Of a stretch of DNA of 64,000 bases, positions 1 through 8,451 are shown one piece after another. The position numbers and the translations under genes are program-made. The notes under the pieces were generated by a model that worked only from the letters and a program-made list of their open reading frames with translations, was not told where the DNA came from and searched no databases. The DNA lies in the NCBI RefSeq assembly GCF_003947415.1, contig NZ_QHKL01000001.1, forward strand, positions 1,426,001 through 1,490,000, given 5' to 3'. Every line of letters begins with the position of its first letter. Position 1 is the stretch's first letter. This DNA is from Amycolatopsis sp. WAC 01376 (GTDB lineage: Bacteria > Actinomycetota > Actinomycetes > Mycobacteriales > Pseudonocardiaceae).

Positions 1-79
1 CCACTAAGCCACCAGGGGGTGGGCGCTACCGCGCCCGCCCCCTGTGGCCCATTCCCGGGCTGGCAACAAAGGAACGCAC

Positions 80-1081
80 GTGCTCCGTTTTCTCGTGCGT
101 CGGCTGCTACAAGCGATACCGACGCTCTTGATCCTGTCCATTTTGATCTTCGCCTGGCTCCGGTCCCTTCCCGGCGGCCCCGCCGGCGCCCTGCTGGGTG
201 ACAAGGCGACCCCGGAGAAGATCGCCGACCTGAACAAGCTCCTCGGCCTCGACGACCCGATCTTCGTCCAGTACTTCAAGTTCCTCGGCCGGGCGATCAC
301 CGGCGACTTCGGCAACTCGCTGGTCTCCGCCCAGCCGGTCATGTCGGAGATCGGGAACTTCCTTCCCGCCACCCTCGAGCTCGGCTTCTGCGCGATGCTC
401 ATCGCGGTGGGCTTCGGCATCCCGTTCGGCTACCTGTCCGCCCGCTTCCGCGGCGGGACCGTCGACAACGTCATCATCGTGCTGAGCCTGGTCGGCGTCG
501 CCGTGCCGGTGTTCTTCCTCGGCTACATGATGCAGGACCTGCTGGCCGCCCCGCTGGGACTTCCCTCGCAGGGCCGTCAGATGGCGGGCCTCGACGCCAC
601 CACCGTCACCGGATTCGCCGTCCTCGACGGCATCATCACCCAGGAATGGGACGCCGCCTGGGACGCGATCGCCCACCTGATCCTCCCGGCGTTCGCGCTG
701 GCCACGATTCCGCTCGCGGTCATCGTGCGGATCACCCGGGCGTCGGTGCTGGACGTGCTGAACGAGGACTTCATCCGCACGGCCAACTCGAAGGGCCTGA
801 CCCAGCCGGTCGTCCGGCGCCGTCACGTGCTCCGCAACGGCCTGCTGCCGGTGGTCACCGTCATCGGTCTCCAGACCGGCGCGCTGCTCGGTGGCGCCGT
901 GCTGACCGAGCGGGTGTTCAACTTCCGCGGCCTCGGCTTCCTGCTCGCCGAAGGCATCGAACGGCGTGACTACCCGCGTCTGCAGGCGCTGCTGCTGTTC
1001 GGCGCGCTGGTCTACGTGCTGGTGAACATGCTGGTCGACGTCTCGTACGGGCTCATCGACCCGAGGGTGCGTGTCCGATGA
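80..1081 (+). CDS. Peptide ABC transporter permease, DppB/OppB type
   Basis: Inner-membrane permease of a dipeptide/oligopeptide importer, 333 aa from the GTG at 80. That start is preferred over the GTG at 44 because AAAGGA sits 6 bases before it and the protein then opens with the family-typical LRFLVRRLLQAIPTLL membrane helix. About six hydrophobic segments are visible. The EAA-type loop that docks on the ATPase is near residues 229-250 (EDFIRTANSKGL). The stop overlaps the next ATG (ATGA), so it is co-translated with the second permease. No substrate-binding protein is present; it probably lies upstream of the window. The exact substrate cannot be read from sequence. Confidence 0.93.
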   Translation: MLRFLVRRLLQAIPTLLILSILIFAWLRSLPGGPAGALLGDKATPEKIADLNKLLGLDDPIFVQYFKFLGRAITGDFGNSLVSAQPVMSEIGNFLPATLELGFCAMLIAVGFGIPFGYLSARFRGGTVDNVIIVLSLVGVAVPVFFLGYMMQDLLAAPLGLPSQGRQMAGLDATTVTGFAVLDGIITQEWDAAWDAIAHLILPAFALATIPLAVIVRITRASVLDVLNEDFIRTANSKGLTQPVVRRRHVLRNGLLPVVTVIGLQTGALLGGAVLTERVFNFRGLGFLLAEGIERRDYPRLQALLLFGALVYVLVNMLVDVSYGLIDPRVRVR

Positions 1082-2013
1082 ACACTTTGCTGAACAAGAA
1101 GAAGGAGCCGATCGACAAGCTCGCGGCTTCGTCGGCGAAGGGGCACAGCCTCGGTGGCGAGGCGCTGCGCCGGATGATGCGGAGCCCGGTGGCCATCACC
1201 GGCGCCGTGATCACCGGACTGTTCCTGCTCGTGGCGATCTTCGCGCCGCTTCTGGCGCCGAAGGATCCCTACGAGCGGTATCTGCAGGGCCAGGTCATCC
1301 TCGGCCAGGGCATCATTCCGGGCGCTCAGCCCGGTTTCCCGCTCGGTGTCGACGACTTCGGCCGCGACTACCTTTCGCGGCTGCTGGTCGGCGCGCAGAA
1401 CACGCTGCTGGTCGGTGTGCTCGCGACGATCATCGGCGTCGTGGTCGGCATGATCATCGGTGGCCTCGCCGGTGCCTTCGGCGGCTGGGTCGACACCGTG
1501 CTGATGCGGCTCGTCGACGTCATGCTGTCCGTGCCGTCGCTGCTGCTGGCGATCTCGGTCGCCGCGCTGTTCCAGAAGCCGAGCCAGTGGACGGTGATCG
1601 TCGCGGTGTCGATGGTCAGCGTGCCGATCTTCGCGCGGTTGCTGCGTGGGTCGATGCTCGCGCAACGGAACAGCGACCATGTGCTCGCGGCGACGTCGCT
1701 CGGCGTCAAACGCAGGGCGGTCGTGTTGCGGCACATGCTGCCCAACTCGCTCGGCCCGGTCATCGTGCAGGCCACGCTGACCCTGGCGACCGCCATCCTC
1801 GAAGCGGCGGCGCTGTCGTTCCTCGGTCTCGGCGACCCGGACCCGAACCGGGCGGAATGGGGCATCATGCTGAGCCGCAGCGCTCGGCAGTTCCTCGACA
1901 TCCGCCCCGAGCTGGCGTACTACCCGGCCATCGCGATCATCATCGTCGCGCTCGGGTTCACGCTGCTCGGCGAGTCCTTGCGGGAAGCCCTCGATCCGAA
2001 GAACAGGCGGTGA
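1078..2013 (+). CDS. Peptide ABC transporter permease, DppC/OppC type
   Basis: Second permease of the same importer, 311 aa. It has a polar N-terminal tail, one helix near residues 40-60 (family OppC_N), then a periplasmic stretch with GVDDFGRDYLSRLLVGAQN, the usual DppC signature before the transport domain. The EAA loop is around residues 197-220 (AATSLGVKRRAVVLRH). The start overlaps the upstream stop and the next gene follows 6 bases after its stop, so all four genes form one operon. Confidence 0.93.
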   Translation: MNTLLNKKKEPIDKLAASSAKGHSLGGEALRRMMRSPVAITGAVITGLFLLVAIFAPLLAPKDPYERYLQGQVILGQGIIPGAQPGFPLGVDDFGRDYLSRLLVGAQNTLLVGVLATIIGVVVGMIIGGLAGAFGGWVDTVLMRLVDVMLSVPSLLLAISVAALFQKPSQWTVIVAVSMVSVPIFARLLRGSMLAQRNSDHVLAATSLGVKRRAVVLRHMLPNSLGPVIVQATLTLATAILEAAALSFLGLGDPDPNRAEWGIMLSRSARQFLDIRPELAYYPAIAIIIVALGFTLLGESLREALDPKNRR

Positions 2014-2019
2014 TTTCTG

Positions 2020-3015
2020 ATGGCACTCCTCGAAGTACGCGATCTCAAAGTCGTTTTCCAGCGGCGCGGTGAGAAGCCGTTCACCGCGGTGGACGAGGTC
2101 AGTTTCGACGTCGAACCCGGCCAGACGGTCGGCCTCGTCGGCGAATCCGGTTGCGGCAAATCCGTGACCTCGCTGGCGATCATGCGGCTGCTCGCGAAAC
2201 GCGGCAACCACGTCAGCGGTTCGGTGTCGTTCGAAGGCACGGATCTGCTCAGCCTGCCGGACAAGGAAATGCGGGACCGCCGCGGCCGCGACCTCGGCAT
2301 GGTGTTCCAGGATCCGCTGTCCTCGCTGAACCCGGTCATCCCGATCGGCCTTCAGATCACCGAGGTGCTGGAGCGGCATCGCGGGATGTCGCGCAAGGCG
2401 GCGTCGGTGGAGGCGGCGGAACTGCTGGACAAGGTCGGCATCCCCGACCCGGCACGGCGGCTTTCCGAGTACCCGCACCAGCTTTCCGGCGGGATGCGGC
2501 AGCGCGCGCTGATCGCGATCGCGCTCGCCTGCCGTCCCCGGCTGCTCATCGCCGACGAGCCGACCACCGCGCTCGACGTGACGATCCAGGCGCAGATCCT
2601 CGCGCTGCTGCGGGAACTGGTGCAGGACACCGGGACCGCGCTGATCATGATCACGCACGACCTCGGTGTCGTCGCCGGGCTCTGTGACGAGGTCAACGTG
2701 CTCTACGGCGGCAAGATCGTCGAGCGGGCGGAGCGGCACTCGCTGTTCGCCGAGCCTCGGCACCCGTACACGCACGGCCTGCTCGCCTCGATCCCGCGGC
2801 TCGACGCGGGCCGCGGCGAGAAACTGATCCCCATCAAGGGATCCGTCTCCGACAACATCCCGTGGGACGGCGGTTGCGCCTTCGCGCCCCGCTGCCCGAA
2901 CGCTCTCGGCGTGTGCCGGGAGGTTTCACCGCAGCTGACCCCCGATCGCGGTGGACTGCTGCGCTGCCACAACCCGGTGATCCCGGCCGTGGCCGCACGA
3001 GGAGGGGCCCGATGA
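2020..3015 (+). CDS. Peptide ABC transporter ATP-binding protein, DppD/OppD type
   Basis: Cytoplasmic ATPase of the importer, 331 aa. It has Walker A GESGCGKS at about residues 41-48, signature LSGGM near 156, Walker B LLIADE near 175 and an H-loop (THDLG). The C-terminal oligopeptide-transporter extension carries the cysteine-rich segment [14 protein letters not shown] near residue 286. It ends in a GGAGGGG stretch that is also the ribosome-binding site of the next ATPase. DppD and DppF normally work as a heterodimer. Confidence 0.94.
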   Translation: MALLEVRDLKVVFQRRGEKPFTAVDEVSFDVEPGQTVGLVGESGCGKSVTSLAIMRLLAKRGNHVSGSVSFEGTDLLSLPDKEMRDRRGRDLGMVFQDPLSSLNPVIPIGLQITEVLERHRGMSRKAASVEAAELLDKVGIPDPARRLSEYPHQLSGGMRQRALIAIALACRPRLLIADEPTTALDVTIQAQILALLRELVQDTGTALIMITHDLGVVAGLCDEVNVLYGGKIVERAERHSLFAEPRHPYTHGLLASIPRLDAGRGEKLIPIKGSVSDNIPWDGGCAFAPRCPNALGVCREVSPQLTPDRGGLLRCHNPVIPAVAARGGAR

Positions 3016-4130
3016 CGCACGCGGTACCGGAGCAGGAAGTACTGCTCGAGGTCAACGACCTCAAGGTGCACTTCCCGATCAAACGCGGCATCGTCTTCGA
3101 CCGCACGGTCGGGTACGTGTACGCCGTGGACGGCGTCGACCTGGCCATCCGCAAGGGTGAAACCTACGGTCTGGTCGGGGAATCCGGCTGCGGGAAGTCC
3201 ACTTTGGGCAGGGCGATCCTCCGGCTGACCGAGCTGACGAACGGCAACGTCGTCTTCGACGGCACCGACGTCGCGGGCCTCAAGGGCGAGGACCTGCGCA
3301 AGGCTCGCCGCCGGATGCAGATGGTGTTCCAGGACCCGATGTCCTCTTTGGACCCTCGGCAGTCGGTGGAATCCATTCTGACCGAAGGAATGAAGGCGCA
3401 CGGCCTCGCCGACGACAAGGAGACGACCGCCAAGCGGCTGCGCGAACTCCTCTCCGCCGTGGGTCTTCCGGAGTCCTCGCTGCGGAAGTACCCGCACGAG
3501 TTCTCGGGCGGCCAGCGTCAGCGCATCGGCATCGCGCGGGCGCTCGCGGTCGAGCCGGACCTGATCGTCGCCGACGAACCGGTGTCCGCGCTGGACGTCT
3601 CGGTGCAGGCGCAGGTGGTCAACCTCCTGGAAGATCTGCAGACGAAACTCGGGCTCACCTACCTGGTGATCGCGCACGACCTCGCGGTGGTGCGGCACAT
3701 CTCCGACCGCATCGGCGTGATGTACCTCGGCTCGCTGGTCGAAGAGGCCGACGCCGACGCGCTGTACGAGAACCCGCTGCACCCGTACACGCGGGCGCTG
3801 CTCTCGGCGATCCCCGTGCCGGACCCGGTGGTGGAAGACAGCCGGGAGCAGATCCTGCTCGCCGGTGACCTGCCCTCGCCGGCGCGGCCGCCGTCCGGCT
3901 GCCGGTTCCACACGCGGTGCCCGTGGAAGCAGCAGAGCCTGTGCGACACCGACCGCCCGCAGCTGCGGGAGATCGGCGCCGGGCACCGGGTCGCCTGTCA
4001 CTACGCGGAGGACATCCGCGACGGCCGGATCAAGCCGCACGAGGTCAAGGCGGAACTCGTCGGCGCCGGAGACCTGAACCCCGACGTCGGCGGACTGCCG
4101 GACGTCGGCTCGGCGGCGGAGATCCTCTAG
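3012..4130 (+). CDS. Peptide ABC transporter ATP-binding protein, DppF/OppF type
   Basis: Second ATPase of the importer, 372 aa. The ATG at 3012 overlaps the previous stop and has GGAGGGG just upstream. The reading frame is open further upstream, but that is inside dppD. Walker A GESGCGKS is near residues 56-63, FSGGQRQR near 164, LIVADEP near 184, and the C-terminal Cys segment [15 protein letters not shown] near 297. The tail after residue 330 is acidic and longer than in many homologues. It is last in the operon and is followed after 15 bases by a long hairpin. Confidence 0.94.
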   Translation: MTHAVPEQEVLLEVNDLKVHFPIKRGIVFDRTVGYVYAVDGVDLAIRKGETYGLVGESGCGKSTLGRAILRLTELTNGNVVFDGTDVAGLKGEDLRKARRRMQMVFQDPMSSLDPRQSVESILTEGMKAHGLADDKETTAKRLRELLSAVGLPESSLRKYPHEFSGGQRQRIGIARALAVEPDLIVADEPVSALDVSVQAQVVNLLEDLQTKLGLTYLVIAHDLAVVRHISDRIGVMYLGSLVEEADADALYENPLHPYTRALLSAIPVPDPVVEDSREQILLAGDLPSPARPPSGCRFHTRCPWKQQSLCDTDRPQLREIGAGHRVACHYAEDIRDGRIKPHEVKAELVGAGDLNPDVGGLPDVGSAAEIL

Positions 4131-4145
4131 CTCCAGCGAAGTGAA

Positions 4146-4200
4146 GCGCGTGAAGGCCCCCTTCCCTCGGCTCAGCCGAGGGAAGGGGGCCTTCACGCGC
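4146..4200. terminator. Long hairpin, family C, after the ABC operon
   Basis: Perfect inverted repeat with 27-base arms at 4146-4172 and 4174-4200 around a single base. It starts 15 bases after the stop of the last ABC gene. Each arm contains a smaller dyad (GAAGG-ccc-CCTTC). There is no U-tract, which is common for actinomycete terminators. Related copies are at 22628, 40994 and 61264. Confidence 0.75.
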
Positions 4201-4272
4201 ACCCGCAAGCAGGTGACGAATTGCGGCACGCGCGACCAGGCAAAAGCGGCCGCCTTCGGGCAGACTCGTGTC

Positions 4273-4914
4273 ATGCGGGTCACAGTGCTGGGTGCGTCGG
4301 GGCGGACGGGGATCCACGTGGTCCGGCTCCTGCGGGGGCGGGGCCATCAGGTGCGTGCGGGGTTGCGCAGCCGTCGCCGCGCGGAGGAGGTCGCCGGTCT
4401 CGGCGCCGAAACCGTGGTCGCGGACGTCACCGCCGATGCGGACGACCTCGTCGAGGCGCTCGCCGGTTCCGAGGTGGTGATCAGCGCGATCGGCGCGCCC
4501 GATCCGGATCAGGCCTCGGTCGATCTCGTCGACCGCGACGGCGTGATCACCGCGATCCGCGCGGCGGAGAAGGCGGGTGTCTCGCGGTTCGTGCAGCTTT
4601 CCGCGCAGTTCGCGGACGCGCCGGATCAGGGCGATCGGCTGGTGCGGTCGATCCTGATGGCGAAGCAGATCTCCGACAGTGTCCTGCGCCGTTCGAGCCT
4701 GAACTGGACGATCGTCCGGCCCGGCACGCTCACCGACGACCATCCCACCGGCCACGTCAAGGTCGCCGGTCACCTCGAACCGGGCCGCGTCTCCCGCGCG
4801 GACGTCGCCGCCGTCCTGGTCGGCACGCTGGAAGAGCCGCTCACCCAGAACCAGGGTTTCGACGTCATCGGCGGCGAGATCCCGATCCCGTCGGCGCTGG
4901 CCTCGTGGTCGTGA
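4273..4914 (+). CDS. NAD(P)-binding oxidoreductase of the NmrA/atypical SDR type
   Basis: A 213-aa single-domain Rossmann protein. The dinucleotide-binding motif GASGRTG is at residues 7-13 and a second strand has VVISAIGAPD. Members of this group (YhfK/YwnB-like) are flavin- or NADPH-binding reductases or redox sensors, and the substrate is unknown. The ATG at 4273 is chosen because an upstream extension would read through the family C hairpin. Its TGA stop lies inside the left arm of the repeat at 4908-4953. Confidence 0.8.
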   Translation: MRVTVLGASGRTGIHVVRLLRGRGHQVRAGLRSRRRAEEVAGLGAETVVADVTADADDLVEALAGSEVVISAIGAPDPDQASVDLVDRDGVITAIRAAEKAGVSRFVQLSAQFADAPDQGDRLVRSILMAKQISDSVLRRSSLNWTIVRPGTLTDDHPTGHVKVAGHLEPGRVSRADVAAVLVGTLEEPLTQNQGFDVIGGEIPIPSALASWS

Positions 4915-4953
4915 GTGGCAAGTGTCGTTCTAACCCTCTTTACCACTCACGAC
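4908..4953. repeat. Inverted repeat family E, copy 1
   Basis: Arms GTCGTGAGTGG (4908-4918) and CCACTCACGAC (4943-4953) flank a loop containing GTCGTTCTAACCCTC. The stop codon of the upstream gene (TGA, 4912-4914) is embedded in the left arm. Copies with the same arms are at 16550-16601 and 16978-17063, and the 16550 copy also shares the loop. Confidence 0.7.
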
Positions 4954-5043
4954 CCCTCGCGAACTACGCAAATCGGGCACCTTGACCTTCTCCTCCGCAA
5001 AACCGTTCGCGGGAGCACTCAGGCCCGAGGTAGGTTCGCCGCC

Positions 5044-5082
5044 ATGTGTGCTTCCGCGTTCACCAGGACCCGCCGCGCCTAG
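5044..5082 (+). CDS. Candidate erm leader peptide (MCASAFTRTRRA)
   Basis: A 12-codon ORF starting at ATG 5044 and ending with TAG at 5080-5082, about 100 bases upstream of the erm start. The last codons and the stop lie in a hairpin: CGCCGC at 5071-5076, loop GCCTA, GCGGCG at 5082-5087. Short basic leader peptides before erm genes are known to stall ribosomes with macrolides and expose the methylase start. This peptide is Arg-rich at its end. A TAGGTT at 5031-5036 could be a -10 element, which would make the leader transcript start close to the ATG. Function is inferred, not shown. Confidence 0.5.
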   Translation: MCASAFTRTRRA

Positions 5083-5181
5083 CGGCGGATCCCCAGCGTC
5101 CAGCAAGGAACCGCCGCCCGAGCGAGTCATCGCCGGGCCCGCCTCGTGCTGCCCGGCTCACCTCGAAGCCGCGGAGATCCC

Positions 5182-5979
5182 TTGCGCACACAACGTCCTG
5201 GCCGTCATGAACTCGGCCAGAACTTCCTCATCGACCGGAACACCATCGAAACCGTGGTGCGGCTCGTCGCAGTCACCGAAGGGCCGATCATCGAGATCGG
5301 ACCTGGCGACGGCGCGCTGACCCTGCCCCTGCAACGGCTGGGCAGGCGGCTGACCGGCGTCGAAATCGACGACCGCCGCGCCGCGAGGCTGGCGGGCCGC
5401 GTCGAGCCGCCGACGGAGATCGTCACCGCGGACTTCCTGCGGTTCACCCTGCCGTCGTCGCCGTACGTGCTGGTCGGCAATCTGCCGTTCCACCTGACCA
5501 CCGCGCTGCTGCGGCGCGTCCTCACCACTCCGATGTGGACGGACGCCGTGCTGCTCACGCAGTGGGAGGTGGCGCGCCGCCGCGCGGGTGTCGGCGGCGC
5601 GACCATGATGACCGCGCAGTGGTGGCCGTGGTTCGAGTTCCGGCTGGTCAGCAGGGTCCCGGCGACGGCTTTCCGGCCTCGGCCCGGCGTCGACGGCGGG
5701 CTGGTGACCATGACCCGCCGGGAGTGTCCGCTCGTCGAAGACCGCGAGCGCTATCAGGATTTCGTGCGGCGCGTGTTCACCGGCCGGGGCCGGGGGATCG
5801 CGGAGATGCTGGGCGCGTCCCGCGCGACCCGGCGCTGGCTTCAGGAGGAGCGGGTCCCGCCGACGGCCCTGCCCAAGACCCTCACCGCACGCCAGTGGGC
5901 TGAGGTGTTTCGGCTTCAGGGAGGAAGTCCGGCTCGCGCACGCGGCGTTTCGCCGAACCGAACAGGACCCCGCCGATGA
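5182..5979 (+). CDS. erm: 23S rRNA adenine N6-methyltransferase, Erm family
   Basis: SAM-dependent methylase expected to modify the 23S rRNA adenine that gives macrolide-lincosamide-streptogramin B resistance. It is 265 aa from a TTG at 5182, supported by GGAG at 5173-5176; a GTG at 5146 is the alternative. The N-terminal HELGQNFLIDRN is the Erm/KsgA hallmark. SAM motif I IEIGPGDGALT is at about residues 37-47 and catalytic motif NLPF is at 100-103. The start RTQRPGRHELGQNF resembles actinomycete Erm rather than KsgA, and the C-terminal tail is Arg/Pro-rich. Its 3' end overlaps the convergent exporter gene by 98 bases. It is preceded by a candidate leader peptide. The resistance spectrum cannot be told from sequence. 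Confidence 0.88.
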   Translation: MRTQRPGRHELGQNFLIDRNTIETVVRLVAVTEGPIIEIGPGDGALTLPLQRLGRRLTGVEIDDRRAARLAGRVEPPTEIVTADFLRFTLPSSPYVLVGNLPFHLTTALLRRVLTTPMWTDAVLLTQWEVARRRAGVGGATMMTAQWWPWFEFRLVSRVPATAFRPRPGVDGGLVTMTRRECPLVEDRERYQDFVRRVFTGRGRGIAEMLGASRATRRWLQEERVPPTALPKTLTARQWAEVFRLQGGSPARARGVSPNRTGPRR

Positions 5980-6805
5980 CCACGGCCGCCGCGACGATCT
6001 CCAGCGGCGACGGCCGCTCGTCCAGCACCAGGAACGCCATCGACAGCCCGACCACGGGCACCAGCAGGGAGAACGGCGCGACCACGCCCGCCGGATTGCG
6101 GCGCATCAGCGACGTCCAGATCCCGGAGCCGACGATCGTGCCGAACAGCACCACGTAGGCGAGCCCGCCGAGGCCGATCAGGCCGGTCGGGGTACCCAGC
6201 GTGCTCAGCGAGTGCCCGATTTCGGCGGGGCCCTCCATGACCAGCGACAGCGCGAACATCGGCAGCGGCGGCACCACCGACATCCAGAGGACGAAGTTCA
6301 GCGGATTGTCCGGTGCCGCCTGCCGGGTGCTCAGGTTGCCGAACGCCCAGCTCAGCGCGCCGAGCAGGGTCAGGATCACCGGCAGCAGGGCGGCGTTCCC
6401 CGCCTGCTGCCAGGCGATCGTCGCCATCCCGGCGACGGCGAGGAGTATCCCGGCGAGCTGCCGCCTCGACACCCGTTCCCGCAGGAAGACGGCGCCGAGC
6501 AGGACGGTGAACGGGGCCGAAGCCTGCAGCACCAGCGACGCGAGACCGGTCGGCATGCCGGTGTCCATCGCGATGAAGAGGAACACGAACTGCCCGGTGC
6601 CGAACCCGAGCCCGTAGCCGAGCAGGTGGCGGATCTTCACCTTCGGCCACGGCACGAACAGGATCGTCGGGATGGCGATGACCGCGAAGCGCAGCCCGCC
6701 GGCGAAGACGGGCGGGAACTGGCCGAGGGTGGCGTGGATGGCGAGGAAGTTGCAGCCCCAGAGGACGGCGACGAGCAGGGCGAGCAGACGATCGCGGGCG
6801 GGCAT
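5882..6805 (-). CDS. EamA/DMT-family exporter
   Basis: Membrane exporter of the drug/metabolite transporter superfamily, about ten helices in two EamA repeats, 307 aa. The start shown is ATG 6805 (MPARDRLLALLVAVLWGCNFLAI). An in-frame ATG at 6832 would add nine polar residues. The sequence WGCNFLAIHATL matches the first EamA helix. The gene is divergent from a LysR regulator, a pairing often seen for exporters induced by their own substrate. Substrate unknown. Confidence 0.85.
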   Translation of the reverse strand: MPARDRLLALLVAVLWGCNFLAIHATLGQFPPVFAGGLRFAVIAIPTILFVPWPKVKIRHLLGYGLGFGTGQFVFLFIAMDTGMPTGLASLVLQASAPFTVLLGAVFLRERVSRRQLAGILLAVAGMATIAWQQAGNAALLPVILTLLGALSWAFGNLSTRQAAPDNPLNFVLWMSVVPPLPMFALSLVMEGPAEIGHSLSTLGTPTGLIGLGGLAYVVLFGTIVGSGIWTSLMRRNPAGVVAPFSLLVPVVGLSMAFLVLDERPSPLEIVAAAVVIGGVLFGSAKRRVREPDFLPEAETPQPTGVR

Positions 6806-6892
6806 GTCTTCACTCTTACGGGTAACGACCATTTAGGACCAGCGAGAATATTTGCAGCGACTGTTCAGTTCGGCTTCACATATGCTGGCGGT

Positions 6893-7852
6893 ATGGACAT
6901 CGGCCGGTTGCGGACCCTGCGGGAGTTCGCCGACCGCGGCAGCGTGACGGCGGCCGCGAAGGCGTTGCACTGCACCCCGTCCGCGGTTTCCCAGCAGCTG
7001 CGCGCCTTGCAGAGTGACGTCGGTCTCGCGCTCACGGAACCCGCCGGGAGGGGGCTTCGGCTGACCGACGCGGGCCGCGCGCTGGTCGCCCGCGCGGACG
7101 ACGTGCTCGCCGCCCTCGAACGCGCGGAGTCCGAATTGGACACTTACCGCAGCGCTCCGCGCGGCCGCGTGCGGATGGCGATCTTCCAGTCGGCCGGGCT
7201 GATGCTGCTGCCCGGCCTGCTGCACCGGACCGCGGAGTTCGACGGACTGGACGTCATCGTGCGCGACGTCGACATGACCCCGCCGGAGGTCCCCGGGCTC
7301 GTCGCGGATTACGACATCGTGGTGGCGCACCGGGACGAGCACGCGCCGTCGCTCGGCTCGGACCGGCTGGAGACGCGGCATCTGCTGCGCGAACCGCTCG
7401 ACGTCGCGCTCCCCGCGGGGCATCGGCTCGCGAAACGGCGCCGCATCGAGCTCGCCGAACTGGCCGACGAACGCTGGATCAGCGTCAACGCCGGCTTCCC
7501 GGTCGACGACATCCTCCAGTCGCTGATCATCCGCACCGGCGTGCGCCCTCAGATCGTCCAGCGCATCAACGATTTCCGCATCACCGAACGGCTCGTCGCG
7601 GCCGGGCACGGGATCGCGTTGCTGCCTCGGTACACAATGGACACTCGTCGCGGCAGCGGTCTCGTCTGCCGTCCGCTCGCCGGGATCAAGGCGGCGCGGC
7701 ACGTCGAGGCGGTCTACCGGCTCGGCGCGTCTTCGCGGCCGGCAGTGGCGAAGGTGCTCGACGCGCTCGCCGACGAGGTCGCGGCGCTCACGGGCGAGCG
7801 TGACTCTTCAGATGGTCCAGCGCGATCCGGAGCGCGTCGGCGATCGGCGTGA
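6893..7852 (+). CDS. LysR-family transcriptional regulator
   Basis: 319-aa regulator with an N-terminal winged HTH (residues 1-60; AAKALHCTPSAVSQQLRALQ) and a LysR substrate-binding domain (residues 90-295). It is divergent from the EamA exporter across about 60-90 bases that contain the AT-rich stretch GAATATTTGC, where the operator is likely to lie. It probably controls the exporter. Its 3' end overlaps the convergent TetR gene by 65 bases. Confidence 0.88.
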   Translation: MDIGRLRTLREFADRGSVTAAAKALHCTPSAVSQQLRALQSDVGLALTEPAGRGLRLTDAGRALVARADDVLAALERAESELDTYRSAPRGRVRMAIFQSAGLMLLPGLLHRTAEFDGLDVIVRDVDMTPPEVPGLVADYDIVVAHRDEHAPSLGSDRLETRHLLREPLDVALPAGHRLAKRRRIELAELADERWISVNAGFPVDDILQSLIIRTGVRPQIVQRINDFRITERLVAAGHGIALLPRYTMDTRRGSGLVCRPLAGIKAARHVEAVYRLGASSRPAVAKVLDALADEVAALTGERDSSDGPARSGARRRSA

Positions 7853-8393
7853 TGTCGTGCCGCACGTGGGCCATCAGCAGACCGCCCTGGACGCAGGCCA
7901 TCGCGGCCTGCGCGAGCCTGGCCGGGTCGGCGTCGTCGACGAGCTTTCCCTTTGCTTGCAAGGACTTCAGTCCGCGTTCGAGATGTGACTCCCATTCGCG
8001 GTAGGCCTTGTCGAGCAGCGGCGCCATCTTGGGGTCGTCGCCGAGTTCGCCGGTGAGGTTGCCGAGCGGGCAGGCGATCGGTCCCTTGGGGGTGGTCTGG
8101 ATGGCCAGGATCTCCTGGGCCCACTGGTCGAAGTCGGCCCAGTCGTGCAGCTCGAAGATGGTCGGCTGGTTGCCGAGGATCTTCTCCAGGAAGCGGGCGA
8201 TGACCGCTTCGACGAGCTCGTCCTTGTTCTTGAAGTAGTGGTACATCTGCGATTTCCCGGCGCCGCTGGCCGCGAGCACCTTGTCGACACTCGTCCCGGC
8301 CACGCCGTTGACGTACATCAGCTCGGCGGCCGCGTCGACGATCGCGTCCCGAGTCATCCGCCCTCGCGGGGTCTTCGCCGGTTGACCGCTCAT
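7788..8393 (-). CDS. TetR-family transcriptional repressor
   Basis: 201 aa. The N-terminal HTH is at residues 12-58 (RDAIVDAAAELMYVNGVAGT, then KSQMYHYFKNKDEL). The C-terminal domain includes a conserved-looking ACPLGNLTGEL segment, as in the YxaF/LmrA subgroup of TetR proteins. The ATG at 8393 is chosen because the frame further upstream crosses the operator and the peroxiredoxin gene. Two near-identical 16-bp dyads lie between the two divergent starts, one overlapping this start codon, which fits autoregulation and control of the peroxiredoxin-like gene. Confidence 0.87.
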   Translation of the reverse strand: MSGQPAKTPRGRMTRDAIVDAAAELMYVNGVAGTSVDKVLAASGAGKSQMYHYFKNKDELVEAVIARFLEKILGNQPTIFELHDWADFDQWAQEILAIQTTPKGPIACPLGNLTGELGDDPKMAPLLDKAYREWESHLERGLKSLQAKGKLVDDADPARLAQAAMACVQGGLLMAHVRHDITPIADALRIALDHLKSHARP

Positions 8394-8435
8394 GTACCGG
8401 ATAGTACAGTCGACCACACTGTACCGATCAGTACA
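8393..8435. promoter_or_regulatory. Paired TetR-type operators between regulator and peroxiredoxin gene
   Basis: Two 16-bp dyads, TGTACCGGATAGTACA (8393-8408) and TGTACCGATCAGTACA (8420-8435), differ at a few central positions and are 27 bases apart start to start. They lie in the 58-base divergent promoter region. TGTAC/GTACA ends are typical of TetR operators. The second is about 5 bases before the AAAGGAG ribosome-binding site of the downstream gene. Confidence 0.7.
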
Positions 8436-8451
8436 ATCAAAGGAGCCGACC

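Noticed and set aside
1012..2775. Long minus-strand ORF across the permease and ATPase genes
   Set aside because: It is antisense to clearly conserved ABC genes and lacks family similarity; GC-rich codon bias keeps opposite frames open.
5146..5181. GTG 5146 as erm start
   Set aside because: TTG 5182 has a GGAG at the right spacing and begins close to the conserved HELGQNF motif; the GTG remains only an alternative.
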